A DNA stretch of 64,000 nucleotides from positions 38,372-102,371 of the forward strand of contig JAIDFQ010000072.1 of assembly GCA_029054245.1 (NCBI GenBank), read 5' to 3'. Position numbers and translations under genes: made by a program. The notes beneath the pieces were generated by a model. That model was not told where the DNA came from. It ran no database searches and was given only the letters and a program-made list of their open reading frames with translations. The stretch comes from Lachnospiraceae bacterium. Its GTDB lineage: Bacteria; Bacillota; Clostridia; Lachnospirales; Lachnospiraceae. Positions 8,136 through 17,693 of the stretch are shown here, piece by piece; the stretch's first letter is position 1; the number at the start of each line of letters is the position of its first letter.

Positions 8136-9116
8136 TCATTTCTTATCAGCACGGTCCAATAGTACTGCGGCTATAATGATAATCCCGCTGATTACTTTTT
8201 GCCAATATGAGGACACGCCTAGCAGGTCAAGACCATTGCCTAAAACACCAATAATAAATGCACCTACAATTGTTCCCCACATTTTTCCGATTCCACCGGA
8301 AAGTGCAGTGCCGCCAATCACAACTGCTGAAATCGCTTGTAATTCATAACCCTCTCCTGCATTCGGCTGCCCGACTACGACACGGCAAGCCTGCATTATA
8401 CCTGATAGCCCCGCCATAAAACCACAAATTATGTATACCATCATTTTTACATTCGATGCAGGTATCCCAGAAGCCCTGGCAGCCTCTTCATTTCCTCCTA
8501 CTGCATAAATGTATCTCCCAAACTTTGTTTTCCCTAAAATGAATATGGCTATGACAGATACCATGATCATTATTATTACAAGATATGGAATACCGCCAAT
8601 ACTACCGCTTCCAAAACTTTTAAATACAGAAGATATCCCAGAAACAGGTCGTCCATCTGCTACGATAAGCGCTATCCCTCTGGAAATAGTCATGGTTCCT
8701 AAAGTCACGATAAAAGGAGCCACTTTTGCCTTTGCTACAATTAATCCATTCAAAAAGCCAAATAGCACTCCAGTAAAAATCCCTGCAAAAACAGCCAGGA
8801 TCGGAGGATATAATGCTGCCCCATTACCATCCACTTTCGCAATTATTGCAAATGCTACCCCTGATGCCGCCAGCATAGAACCAACAGATAGATCAATCCC
8901 GCCTGTTAATATTACAAAAGTAACGCCAATTGCCAATAAGGCATTAATTGAAGTTTGTGTCAAAATCGTAACAAAATTTGTAAATGTAAAAAATTTGTCT
9001 GAAATAACGGAAAGTATTGCTATCAAAATGATTAGTGCAAATACAATAGCATATTTCCGAAAAATAATTTTCATAGTTTCTCCTGCACCTGCCTTTGAGA
9101 AATTGTTCCTATTCAT
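8136..9116 (-). CDS. Sugar ABC transporter permease (RbsC-like)
   Basis: A 326-residue permease of the CUT2 (ribose-type) family, with about eight to ten membrane segments and the conserved TGGIDLSVGSMLA near residue 72 and GGNEEAARASGI near 210. The ATG at 9116 follows GAGGCGGGAAAAGA, but a second ATG at 9074 (MKIIFRKY) has an AGGAG site 5 nt ahead and gives a more typical N-terminus, so the true start may be 9074. It lies between the ATPase and the binding-protein genes and forms the membrane channel of the importer. Confidence 0.93.
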   Translation of the reverse strand: MNRNNFSKAGAGETMKIIFRKYAIVFALIILIAILSVISDKFFTFTNFVTILTQTSINALLAIGVTFVILTGGIDLSVGSMLAASGVAFAIIAKVDGNGAALYPPILAVFAGIFTGVLFGFLNGLIVAKAKVAPFIVTLGTMTISRGIALIVADGRPVSGISSVFKSFGSGSIGGIPYLVIIMIMVSVIAIFILGKTKFGRYIYAVGGNEEAARASGIPASNVKMMVYIICGFMAGLSGIMQACRVVVGQPNAGEGYELQAISAVVIGGTALSGGIGKMWGTIVGAFIIGVLGNGLDLLGVSSYWQKVISGIIIIAAVLLDRADKK

Positions 9117-9142
9117 TCTTTTCCCGCCTCTCTGTTCTTCTA

Positions 9143-10633
9143 TTATTTCATGACATATTCCATGATTTTTTCTTGGGTAATATTCTGTTTTTCATCGATT
9201 TTCCCAACAAGTTTCCCCTCATGCATGATTACGATGCGATCTGAAAGACCAATCAGTTCCGGCATTTCCGAAGATATCACGATTACCGCTTTCCCATTTT
9301 TAACAAAATTATTTATCAAATGATAGATCTCCACCTTAGCGCCTACGTCGATTCCTCTCGTAGGCTCGTCCATAATCAATATTTCTGATTCATCCAGCAT
9401 GACTTTACCTAAAACTACTTTTTGCTGATTGCCACCTGAAAGATTGCCCACCGGATAATTCCTCCCTGGCGTTTTAATATATAATTCCTTAATCTCCTTA
9501 TCAGCAAGTTCATTCTCTTTCCTGCTAACCAATAGTGGGGTTTTAAAATATTTATTTAAATTTGAAAGAGTCAAATTATGCTTAACAGATAAAGGCAGAA
9601 CCAGTCCAACCCCTTTCCGATCCTCATTAATCAGCCCAATTCCGTTTGCAATTGCATCCTTAGGTGTCCGAATCTTTACCGCTTTACCATTTACATAAAT
9701 TTCCCCCCTGTCAAATTTATCTAATCCGCAAACACATCGCATAACTTCCGTTCTTCCGGCACCCATTAGACCCGCAACACCTAGCACTTCTCCCCGCCGT
9801 ACCGAAAAAGATACATCCTCAAAAACCCCTCTTCTTGTCAGACCATCTATTCGGAGCATCTCTTCACCTGGCTCCACGTTCCTCTGTGGAAAAACATCTG
9901 TCAATTTGCGTCCTACCATTGCGATAATGATCTGATCGATATCTACCTCATTTGACTGAAACGTATCCACCAGACATCCGTCACGGAATACCGTCACTCT
10001 GTCGCTGATTCTCAAAATTTCATCCATTTTATGGGATATGTAAATGATACCTACCCCCTTTGCCTTCAAATCTGCTATAACCTTAAAAAGGTTTTCTACC
10101 TCCCTATCCGTAATTGCTGATGTCGGCTCGTCCATAACAATAATATTGGCATCGTATGATATTGCTTTTGCAATTTCCACCATCTGCTGTTCTGATACCA
10201 TCAGACTCTTCATAAGCCTCTTCGGATTTAAATCTACTCCTACATTAGCCAGCCACTCTGCCGCCTTCTCATTCATTTCCTTTTGATGTAAGACTCCATG
10301 ATGAACAATTTCCCTTCCAAGGAACAAGTTCTCCGCAATAGTTAAATATGGAACATACGACAATTCTTGATGGATAATTGCTACACCCATCGACAGCATA
10401 ACTTTTTCGTCTCTTCTTTCAAGTATTTCACCTTTATATACGATGTCACCCGAATCCTGTTTATAGGTTCCTGCTAAAATTTTCATCAATGTGGATTTGC
10501 CAGCGCCATTTTCACCCATTAATGCATGTACTTCTCCTTCATGCAAATCAAAAGAAACGCCATTTAGTGCAACCACTCCTGGAAATGCCTTGCATATATT
10601 CTTCATTTCAAGCAATTGTTTTGCATTACCCAC
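9143..10633 (-). CDS. Sugar ABC transporter ATP-binding protein, two-domain (RbsA/MglA-like)
   Basis: A 496-residue tandem ABC ATPase of the CUT2 class. The first domain has Walker A GENGAGKST (39-47), signature near 143 (LMVSEQQMVEIAKA) and Walker B IIVMDEPTSA; the second has a degenerate Walker A (GLMGAGRTE, near 285) and NLSGGNQQKVVLGK with LIMDEPTRGIDVG, as normal for RbsA. First gene of the importer operon, 324 bp from the divergent LacI gene. A near-palindrome sits 31 bp upstream of the ATG as a likely operator. Confidence 0.95.
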   Translation of the reverse strand: MGNAKQLLEMKNICKAFPGVVALNGVSFDLHEGEVHALMGENGAGKSTLMKILAGTYKQDSGDIVYKGEILERRDEKVMLSMGVAIIHQELSYVPYLTIAENLFLGREIVHHGVLHQKEMNEKAAEWLANVGVDLNPKRLMKSLMVSEQQMVEIAKAISYDANIIVMDEPTSAITDREVENLFKVIADLKAKGVGIIYISHKMDEILRISDRVTVFRDGCLVDTFQSNEVDIDQIIIAMVGRKLTDVFPQRNVEPGEEMLRIDGLTRRGVFEDVSFSVRRGEVLGVAGLMGAGRTEVMRCVCGLDKFDRGEIYVNGKAVKIRTPKDAIANGIGLINEDRKGVGLVLPLSVKHNLTLSNLNKYFKTPLLVSRKENELADKEIKELYIKTPGRNYPVGNLSGGNQQKVVLGKVMLDESEILIMDEPTRGIDVGAKVEIYHLINNFVKNGKAVIVISSEMPELIGLSDRIVIMHEGKLVGKIDEKQNITQEKIMEYVMK

Positions 10634-10957
10634 TCACACCACTCCCCATTCTTCTTTTTTCTTGCGTTCACGTGCACGCTATCTGTAAATAGCATCGTAC
10701 AATATTTATATATGCTTGTAAATGTAAGTATTATTTTGTATGTTATTTTTGACACAAAAGAAGAAGGTGGTGGATTATTTTTTGGTCAATATATCCAATG
10801 CCATTATTTCTACAGGTTTTTTATAACTATATTTTTGTGTGTGCACGCGCCCTATATGTTTGACTATTACTCATTTCCATGCTATTTTAATAAGTATAGG
10901 ACGTGAAACAATCCAAGTTTATGACAAAAATATAGGAATAAAGTGTAGGAAGTATAT
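10634..10957. promoter_or_regulatory. Divergent control region with candidate LacI-family operators
   Basis: This 324-bp AT-rich gap separates the importer operon from the LacI gene. At 10664-10679 lies GCGTTCACGTGCACGC, a 16-bp palindrome with a single mismatched pair and the central CG typical of LacI-family operators. A half-like copy, GTGTGTGCACGC, lies at 10837-10848, closer to the regulator gene. The first copy is placed to block the importer promoter. I see no other feature in the gap. Confidence 0.5.
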
Positions 10958-11983
10958 ATGGTTACATCAAAAGAAGTTGCTGCTTTAGCAGGAGTATCTA
11001 GGGGAACTGTTGACCGTGTTCTTAACCACCGTGGCGCTGTAAAGCCTGAAACAGAACAGCGCGTCCGCGAAATCGCGCGTGAATTGAACTATCAGCCAAA
11101 TAAAGCGGGGATGGCATTAGCTGCCCAAAAAAAGAAAATTACAATCGGGATTTTACTTCTTGGTGCAAATAGTAAAAATCTCTTCTGGAAAGACGTTATG
11201 GACGGTGTTACTTACCAGCAACGTAACTTGTCCGGATATGGCTGCCGTATTCTTGTAAAGCAATCAGCCTTTAATGATCAAGAGCAAATTGATATTATTG
11301 ACGAATTTGTAAGAGATGGCATCAACGGTCTTATTATAGCCCCTTGCAATACTCCCAAAATAGCCCGTAAAATTGATGAACTATTTGAAATGGGAATTCC
11401 TACTGCTACTACTAATACAGATATTCAAAATTCAAAACGAATATTTTATGTAGGGAGCAACTATTATGAAAGCGGTCGTGTTGCCGGAGGATTTATGGGG
11501 CTGCTTACAGGTGGATCAGCTAAGGCTGGCATTGTTACTGGATCTTCTATGGTATTTTGCCACACCGAACGTATCGGCGGATTTTTAAGTACAATTTCGA
11601 AGCGCTACCCTCAAATAGAACTCCTTGAAATTGTAGAAAATCATGATGATGAACTCAAAAGCTACCACGTTACTTGTCAACTTCTTGAAAAATATCCTGA
11701 TCTGAACGCTTTGTGTTTCACCGCTGCCGGCGTACATGCAGGATGTCAAGCGGTCCTGGATTTGAAGCGTGAAAAAGAAATGAAAATTATTTGTTTTGAT
11801 GTGAATAAGCCTGTCAAAGAATTAATACGTCAGGGAGTTATATCTGCTACGATTTGCCAGCAACCTTTTCAACAAGGTTCCAAACCGATTAAGCTTTTAT
11901 TTAACTATCTTACTACAGGAATTGCACCGGAAAATCCATTGCTCTATACAAAAGCGTTTATTAAAATATATGAAAATCTATAA
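10958..11983 (+). CDS. LacI-family transcriptional regulator of the adjacent importer
   Basis: A 341-residue regulator. The N-terminal HTH reads VTSKEVAALAGVSRGTVDRVLN, followed by the hinge helix region (YQPNKAGMALAAQKK) and a periplasmic-binding-protein type I effector domain (about 60-341) related to the RbsB-like protein it presumably senses alongside. The ATG has AGGAAG five bases ahead. Divergent from the importer operon, so the likely role is repression of that operon until the sugar binds. The recognition helix SRGTVDRVLN differs from the usual PATVSRVLN, typical of a LacI subgroup with RbsB-like effector domains. Confidence 0.92.
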   Translation: MVTSKEVAALAGVSRGTVDRVLNHRGAVKPETEQRVREIARELNYQPNKAGMALAAQKKKITIGILLLGANSKNLFWKDVMDGVTYQQRNLSGYGCRILVKQSAFNDQEQIDIIDEFVRDGINGLIIAPCNTPKIARKIDELFEMGIPTATTNTDIQNSKRIFYVGSNYYESGRVAGGFMGLLTGGSAKAGIVTGSSMVFCHTERIGGFLSTISKRYPQIELLEIVENHDDELKSYHVTCQLLEKYPDLNALCFTAAGVHAGCQAVLDLKREKEMKIICFDVNKPVKELIRQGVISATICQQPFQQGSKPIKLLFNYLTTGIAPENPLLYTKAFIKIYENL

Positions 11984-12024
11984 TCTCATCCTGTAGCATT
12001 TCAGAATTTTTTGCAAATGCACAT

Positions 12025-12058
12025 CTGACCATAAGCTATCGTCGTAGCTTATGGTCAG
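12025..12058. terminator. 14-bp perfect hairpin between convergent genes
   Basis: CTGACCATAAGCTA (12025-12038) pairs perfectly with TAGCTTATGGTCAG (12045-12058) around a 6-nt loop. It sits between the convergent ends of the LacI gene and the phosphoglucomutase gene. T-runs are poor on both sides, yet position and perfection fit a bidirectional terminator. Confidence 0.6.
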
Positions 12059-12093
12059 TGCCTTATTCCGAAATCCCGAGCATATGAAATAAA

Positions 12094-12735
12094 TCATAAC
12101 ACAATATCCTTAAGGTTGGCAAAAGTAGCCAGCCGATAATCCGTTTTTTCATAGGAAGCGGCATCTCCGATCCCAGCAGCTTTCATTCCGCCGCTCTTTG
12201 CCGCTTCGATCCCTGCAACAGCATCCTCTACCACCAAGCACTCTGACGGTGCAAGAGAAATATACTCTGCCGCTTTTAAGAACACCTCCGGATCTGGTTT
12301 TGATTTCCTAATGTTGGTTCCATCAGAAACTGCGTCAAATAACCGATAAAGTCCCACTTGCTTTAAGATGAACTTCGTATTTTTGCTGGAAGAACCAATA
12401 GCCACTTTCATTCCTGCCGCCTTCAAAGCACTCAGCGCTTCTCTGACTTCCTCCGTCACATCTGCCGGCGTCATAGCCTTAAGTTCTTCTTTATAATAAG
12501 AATTTTTCTCTTCTGCAATAGCCAGCTTTTCATCTTCCGAAAGTGCCGGTCCATGATAATTGCGGAGAATAATCTCAAGACTTTCCATTCTGCTTACGCC
12601 CCGCAGCAGGTTATTCATCTCTTCATTAAATGAGATGCCGCGTGCATCGGCAATCTTTTTCCATGCACGATAATGGAGTTTATCCGTATGGACCAATACT
12701 CCATCCAGATCAAATATGATTCCTTTAAACTTCAT
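12094..12735 (-). CDS. pgmB: Beta-phosphoglucomutase, HAD superfamily
   Basis: A 213-residue HAD hydrolase-fold mutase that converts beta-glucose 1-phosphate to glucose 6-phosphate. Motif I FDLDGVLVHTD places the nucleophile Asp at residue 9 and acid/base Asp at 11; a helical cap follows with LLRGVSR; motif II is GSSSKN, motif III Lys lies in RKSKPDPEVFL, and motif IV is VVEDAVAGIEAA. The start at 12735 follows GGAGGAAAAA. It lies directly behind the esterase and GH65 genes; a GH65 phosphorylase releases exactly the beta-glucose 1-phosphate that this enzyme uses, which supports the assignment strongly. Confidence 0.92.
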   Translation of the reverse strand: MKFKGIIFDLDGVLVHTDKLHYRAWKKIADARGISFNEEMNNLLRGVSRMESLEIILRNYHGPALSEDEKLAIAEEKNSYYKEELKAMTPADVTEEVREALSALKAAGMKVAIGSSSKNTKFILKQVGLYRLFDAVSDGTNIRKSKPDPEVFLKAAEYISLAPSECLVVEDAVAGIEAAKSGGMKAAGIGDAASYEKTDYRLATFANLKDIVL

Positions 12736-12746
12736 TTTTTCCTCCA

Positions 12747-13562
12747 CTACAGGTCAGCTATCCATTTGCCGGCAAGATTGATCCAGTCTTGACAGCGCTT
12801 CTGAATGCCGAATCCTTCCTTCGTAATCTTTGTTTCTTCATTCGCAAGGGACAGTCCATGCAGCCCCTCTGGAAAAATATGCATTTCTACAGAAATTTGG
12901 TTCTCTACAAGGGCCTGTGCGAACATTAATGTATTCTGTACCGGTACAGACTGATCCGTCAGTGTATGCCAGATAAAGACCGGCGGCACATTTTTACTCA
13001 CCTGATGTTCCAGACTGAGGAGCTCCTTTAATTCCACACTTTTTTTCATTCCCATAAGATTTTCAATGCTTCCCTGATGGGCATAGGCTCCAGATGTAAT
13101 AACAGGATAAGATAAAAGCAATCCATTTACTCTCATCTGTTCCCGTGAAAGTCCAGTTTCTTTTTCCAGCCATTCCTGATTCCAGAACACTCCCAGACAT
13201 GCCGCCAGATGCCCTCCGGCTGAGAAGCCGGATACAATGATTTTATCTTCTTTTATGCCATATTCTTTCGCATGCTCTCTTAAATAGGAAACACTCCATG
13301 CCAGCTCACATAATGACTGGGGAAATTCCGCCGGCGCTACGCTGTAGCGCAGTATACAGGCATGAAAGCCTCGTGCCATATACTGTACCGCCACCGCTTC
13401 ACCTTCACGGTCAGAAGTGAATTCATATCCTCCCCCCGGGCAGATCAGCACCAGCGGACGCCTTCTATTTGCGTCTATCTCTTCAAAATTATCTAAAATA
13501 TAAGTATGTAATTTTGCATCTGTCGGCTTCTTTGTCTTTACCGGAATTACACCATGTTGCAT
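12747..13562 (-). CDS. Alpha/beta-hydrolase, sugar acetyl esterase-like
   Basis: A 271-residue cytoplasmic alpha/beta hydrolase of the BD-FAE/acetyl-esterase type. The oxyanion segment is LICPGGGYEFTS (53-64), the nucleophile elbow GFSAGGH (Ser near 125), the acid in HTLTDQSVP and the His in EGLHGLS near 237. No signal peptide. It overlaps the phosphoglucomutase ribosome site and follows GH65 by 15 bp, so it is an integral member of the disaccharide operon. Deacetylation of an imported acetylated sugar is a likely role, known for related enzymes, but the substrate is not shown by sequence. Confidence 0.85.
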   Translation of the reverse strand: MQHGVIPVKTKKPTDAKLHTYILDNFEEIDANRRRPLVLICPGGGYEFTSDREGEAVAVQYMARGFHACILRYSVAPAEFPQSLCELAWSVSYLREHAKEYGIKEDKIIVSGFSAGGHLAACLGVFWNQEWLEKETGLSREQMRVNGLLLSYPVITSGAYAHQGSIENLMGMKKSVELKELLSLEHQVSKNVPPVFIWHTLTDQSVPVQNTLMFAQALVENQISVEMHIFPEGLHGLSLANEETKITKEGFGIQKRCQDWINLAGKWIADL

Positions 13563-13577
13563 AACGTCACCCTCTTT

Positions 13578-15887
13578 TCATTTCTCTTTACAGGCTACTT
13601 CCACTACGCTGTTTTTCTCATCCAACACATACTGCTGACCATAGAGCTCTACCGGTACGGCAGCGCCTTCCATCCGCTCTATACGGCAAGTCCTCTTGCC
13701 TACGCTGATTTCCAGAAGGCTTCCGTGATAGCGAATCCTAAATCGGTATCCTTCCCATGCCTTTGGCAAAGAAGGCGCCAGGATAAGCTTCTCTTCTTCC
13801 GCCCGCAGCATGGCAAATCCATTTACAATCGCCATATAACACCCGCCCATGTTTGCTGCATGGATGCCATCTTTGGTGTTCTTATGTGTATTTAACAGAT
13901 CCATCTTGGCGGAATCCCCAAAATATCTGTAAGCTTTTTCCTTTAGACCTAATTTTGACGCTACGATACTAAACACACAGGTTGAAAGTGAGGAATCGTG
14001 TGTGGTGATCTTCTCGTAATATAAAAAGGATTTTTCTTCGGTCTGCCTATCCTGATAGTCTGGAAAAAGATAATGTGCCAAAACTGTATCTGCCTGCTTG
14101 CACACCTGATAGCGATAGAGATGTAATGGATGATAGTGGAGAAGAAGAGGAAAGTTCTCTTTGTCCGTATGGGCAAGATCCCATATGGGCTTTTGCAGGA
14201 AAGAATCATCCTGAGGATTGATTCCCAGCTCCTCATCGTATGGCAGGAACATCTCATCCTGCGCTGCCTCCATTTCCTTTAGCTCTGCATCCGTCAACCT
14301 ATTTTCTTCCGCAAAACGCTTCCATTCGGCTTCTTCTTTTGCAAATCTCTCCGCCAACTTTCCAAACCATTCCAAACTGTATTTTGCACAGGCGTTGGTG
14401 AAATAATTGTTGTTTACCATACAAGTATATTCATCCGGTCCCGTTACACAATTAATGTGAAACTGACCTTTGCAAAAATTTCCAACATCCAGCCACAGCC
14501 GGTTGGTTTCCAAAAGGATTTTCATCCCCATTTCCTTCATAAACGTCCAGTCGCCTGTTGCCTTATAGTAAAGGATTACCGCATAGGCAATATCTCCATC
14601 GATGTGATACTGGGCTGTTCCTGATGGATAATAACCGGAGCACTCTCTTCCTGTAATGGTTCGCCAGGGAAACAGGACCCCTTTCTTGTGACCTAAGAGC
14701 TTTGCATTATCCTTTGCCTGATTAAGCGTTTTATACCTAAACTCCAGCAGCTTTCTTGCAATCTTCGGATTTGTCAGTGCAAAGTATGGAACCATGAACA
14801 TTTCCGTATCCCAGAAATAATGTCCCTCGTATCCTTCTCCACTTAACCCCTTTGCCGCTATGCTGGAATATCCATCGTAGCCTGCGGACTGCAAAAGCTG
14901 ATACATATTAAAACAAACCGAAGCATTCAGCTCCTCATCGCCCATAATCTCCAATGTGGAATTGTTCCAGAATTCCTTTAAGAAATCCTTTTGCTTCTCA
15001 TAGTAATAATCAATTCCCTGTTCCACCACCAGGGCAAGCTTTTCCTCCGCCACTTTCAGACAGTCCTCATGACGAATGGAATCTTCAAAAATACTATACT
15101 TTAAGATTCTTACCTCGTCTCCCGGCTTTATACGAAAGCGATAGAAAGCGTCGATCTTATGTACCGTCTCATCATATCCTATGTGGTTCGCCTCCTGGTG
15201 CACATGATTCAACATCACCACATTCACCGCCCCGCTTGCCACCTTGAGATTACTCCTTGCAGTAGCGCTGACAAGACAGCCACCGGATTCCCATTTGTGA
15301 GCCTCTTCTTTTTTAAGATGTTCATGGCACTCACCTGCCAGCCTTGGATCCTTGGGATTAAAATAATTCTTTACCAGCCCCAAATGTTTTGAATGTATCT
15401 CTACTATTCCATCAAAATCCACTGACCAGAAACGATAATCGATGGTAAACAAGGATCTCTCTTCAAAAGAAGCCATTCTGGTAATGTCAAAATTCACTTG
15501 CTTTCCTTCTTCACTGACCCAGTCTACTTTTCGATTTGTAATGCCTTTTTCCATATCCAGCGTTCTTGTGCAGCTGCACCGCTTCTGACCAATCATGGAA
15601 AAGGGTTGTCCCCCAAAGTTTATCTCAATGGTCTGGGTGTCTGCGGTATTTAACATACTCTCTTTATCTTCAATCAGATTGCAGAGTTTTTCCGCCTGTT
15701 TCATCGGTGCAATATCGTAAAATCCATTGATATATGTTCCGCGCATAGTATCCCAATCCTTTGGGACTCCTTCTTCCAGAGTTCCCCGGACACCAATATA
15801 CCCATTTGCATTGTGAAAAATCGTCTCCTGCAGCTGCAGGTTTTTTTCATCTATTTCAAACTCCCTTACCTGATAAATTTTACCCAT
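13578..15887 (-). CDS. Glycoside hydrolase family 65 disaccharide phosphorylase
   Basis: A 769-residue enzyme of the maltose/trehalose/kojibiose/nigerose phosphorylase family. It has the N-terminal beta-sandwich, the (alpha/alpha)6 barrel with GYEGHYFWDTEMFM near 346, the catalytic acid in VTGPDEYTCMVNNNYFTN near 480 and the phosphate-binding area with THDSSLS near 620, and a C-terminal small domain. It splits a glucose-containing alpha-disaccharide with inorganic phosphate to beta-glucose 1-phosphate plus a sugar. Length is normal for the family. The linkage specificity (kojibiose, nigerose, maltose, trehalose or other) cannot be assigned by eye. Fifth gene of the operon. Confidence 0.93.
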   Translation of the reverse strand: MGKIYQVREFEIDEKNLQLQETIFHNANGYIGVRGTLEEGVPKDWDTMRGTYINGFYDIAPMKQAEKLCNLIEDKESMLNTADTQTIEINFGGQPFSMIGQKRCSCTRTLDMEKGITNRKVDWVSEEGKQVNFDITRMASFEERSLFTIDYRFWSVDFDGIVEIHSKHLGLVKNYFNPKDPRLAGECHEHLKKEEAHKWESGGCLVSATARSNLKVASGAVNVVMLNHVHQEANHIGYDETVHKIDAFYRFRIKPGDEVRILKYSIFEDSIRHEDCLKVAEEKLALVVEQGIDYYYEKQKDFLKEFWNNSTLEIMGDEELNASVCFNMYQLLQSAGYDGYSSIAAKGLSGEGYEGHYFWDTEMFMVPYFALTNPKIARKLLEFRYKTLNQAKDNAKLLGHKKGVLFPWRTITGRECSGYYPSGTAQYHIDGDIAYAVILYYKATGDWTFMKEMGMKILLETNRLWLDVGNFCKGQFHINCVTGPDEYTCMVNNNYFTNACAKYSLEWFGKLAERFAKEEAEWKRFAEENRLTDAELKEMEAAQDEMFLPYDEELGINPQDDSFLQKPIWDLAHTDKENFPLLLHYHPLHLYRYQVCKQADTVLAHYLFPDYQDRQTEEKSFLYYEKITTHDSSLSTCVFSIVASKLGLKEKAYRYFGDSAKMDLLNTHKNTKDGIHAANMGGCYMAIVNGFAMLRAEEEKLILAPSLPKAWEGYRFRIRYHGSLLEISVGKRTCRIERMEGAAVPVELYGQQYVLDEKNSVVEVACKEK

Positions 15888-15902
15888 ACATGCTTCCTTT
15901 CC

Positions 15903-16751
15903 TTAGCCCTTTACTGCTCCTGCTGCAACACCTTTGATGATATGTTTCTGGCATAACAGATAGAAAATGATTACCGGAATAATCGTAAATGTCAACGCCG
16001 CCATAGCCATATTCCACTCAATGTTATACTGTCCAAAGAACAACGACATTGCCAGGGGAATCGTCTTATTCTTAATACTGGTCAGCGTCAATGACGGCAA
16101 AAGATAATCGTTCCAGATCCAGATTACATCCAGAATAATCACGGTAACCGTAATAGATTTCAAAATCGGAAAAACAATTCTCCAAAAAAGCTGCCATATA
16201 TTACAGCCATCGATAATTGCCGCTTCTTCCAACGAAACTGGAACCGATGATTTGATAAACCCGTGGAAAAGAAACACACCCATTCCCGCTCCGAATCCAA
16301 CATACATGAAAATCAGTCCTCCAAGGGAATCCTTAAAAGGAATCCCAAAAAGCTTTCCGAACTGATTCATTTCCTGCATCAAAGGCATCATGATTGTCTG
16401 GAACGGAATCAACATAGTCAGGATCAGCATGTTATAAAGTATTTTGCTCAGCTTATTTCTAGAACGGACAAACATCCATGCCGTCATTGCACTTAAGACG
16501 ACAATAATTAGTACTGCAACGATTGTTACGATCAGAGAGTTCTTAAACGCCATGATGAAATCCATTTTCTTTAACGCGCCCTGGAAATACGTAAGCGTAA
16601 GGCTGCTTGGAAGCGCAAAAATATTTTCATACAGTTCAGCGCGGCTTTTAAATGCATTTACAATCACCATATAGACCGGAAATAAATAAATGCAGCAGAA
16701 CAATATAACCAGAATATTAATTATTACTTTCCCTACTGGATTTTTTTTCAT
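15903..16751 (-). CDS. Sugar ABC transporter permease (MalG-like)
   Basis: A 282-residue CUT1-family permease with six membrane segments and the EAA loop EEAAIIDGCNIWQLFWRIVFP (near residue 175). Its ATG overlaps the stop of the MalF-like gene in a TAATG junction. With the MalF-like permease it forms the channel for the disaccharide fed to the GH65 phosphorylase. No ATPase gene lies in the operon; as usual for Firmicutes CUT1 systems a shared MsmX/MsiK-type ATPase elsewhere must serve it. Confidence 0.93.
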   Translation of the reverse strand: MKKNPVGKVIINILVILFCCIYLFPVYMVIVNAFKSRAELYENIFALPSSLTLTYFQGALKKMDFIMAFKNSLIVTIVAVLIIVVLSAMTAWMFVRSRNKLSKILYNMLILTMLIPFQTIMMPLMQEMNQFGKLFGIPFKDSLGGLIFMYVGFGAGMGVFLFHGFIKSSVPVSLEEAAIIDGCNIWQLFWRIVFPILKSITVTVIILDVIWIWNDYLLPSLTLTSIKNKTIPLAMSLFFGQYNIEWNMAMAALTFTIIPVIIFYLLCQKHIIKGVAAGAVKG

Positions 16752-17620
16752 TATGCAGATACCTCCTTATCTCCGGTGACCTTAACCTGAATCAATGTAA
16801 TCAAAGCAATGATGACAAAAAATACAATCGCTTTTGCCTGTCCATATCCAAAATGACTTTTGGTAAATATTTCATTGAAAATATTCATGGACACCATTTC
16901 CGTTGCATTGTTTGGACCTCCGCCTGTCAGCGAAACGTTAACGTCATAAATTTTGAAGCAGTTGGACAATGTCAAGAACAGGCAAATGGTAATAGAAGAC
17001 ATAATCAGCGGGAGCTTAATGTTCATTATGGTCCTCCAAAAGCCTGCCCCGTCAACCTGCGCCGCTTCTATCACGTCATCTGATATCGCCTCAAGGCCTG
17101 CAATATATACGATCATCATATAACCCGCCATCTGCCACATAGACACTAGGATCATAGCACAAAATGCCATATCCTTATCCACCAGCCAGTTGAAAAATAC
17201 ATTAGTCAGTCCTGTCATTTCCCCCAGGGCACTCATGGCATCTCCCAAAACATACTGCCAGATGTAGCCTAATATCAGCCCGCCAATCAAATACGGTAAA
17301 AACAGCATGGTTCTTGCCACATTACGCACCTTCAGTTTTGTTGTTACAAGAACAGCAAATATAAGCGCTAATACATTCACGATCACAACTGTGATCAACG
17401 TAAATGCAGTTGTCCTTACGATGGATGTAAGAAATTGTTTATCTGAAAATATCTTTGTATAATTGGAAACGCCTACGAATACCTTTTCACTTTTTGCAAG
17501 CCCATCCCAGGAAACAAGAGAATAACCCATTCCCTTAAAAAACGGAATGATTACAATTATCGTGAACATAATCATTAACGGAGCCGTAAATAATGCATAC
17601 CAGCCTTTTTTTATCTTCAT
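16751..17620 (-). CDS. Sugar ABC transporter permease (MalF-like)
   Basis: A 289-residue CUT1 permease from the ATG at 17620 (MKIKKGWYALF), chosen because GGGTGAT precedes it; earlier ATGs at 17632 and 17674 lie in or before that site. Six membrane segments and the EAA loop DDVIEAAQVDGAGFWRTIMN are visible near residue 190. It starts 73 bp after the binding-protein gene and is translationally coupled to the MalG-like gene. Confidence 0.92.
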   Translation of the reverse strand: MKIKKGWYALFTAPLMIMFTIIVIIPFFKGMGYSLVSWDGLAKSEKVFVGVSNYTKIFSDKQFLTSIVRTTAFTLITVVIVNVLALIFAVLVTTKLKVRNVARTMLFLPYLIGGLILGYIWQYVLGDAMSALGEMTGLTNVFFNWLVDKDMAFCAMILVSMWQMAGYMMIVYIAGLEAISDDVIEAAQVDGAGFWRTIMNIKLPLIMSSITICLFLTLSNCFKIYDVNVSLTGGGPNNATEMVSMNIFNEIFTKSHFGYGQAKAIVFFVIIALITLIQVKVTGDKEVSA

Positions 17621-17693
17621 CTTATCACCCATTCCTTTTGATTGGCCAGACGCCGCGTAGAGCAGCGCCTGCACCTGGTTTATATGTTTTTCA

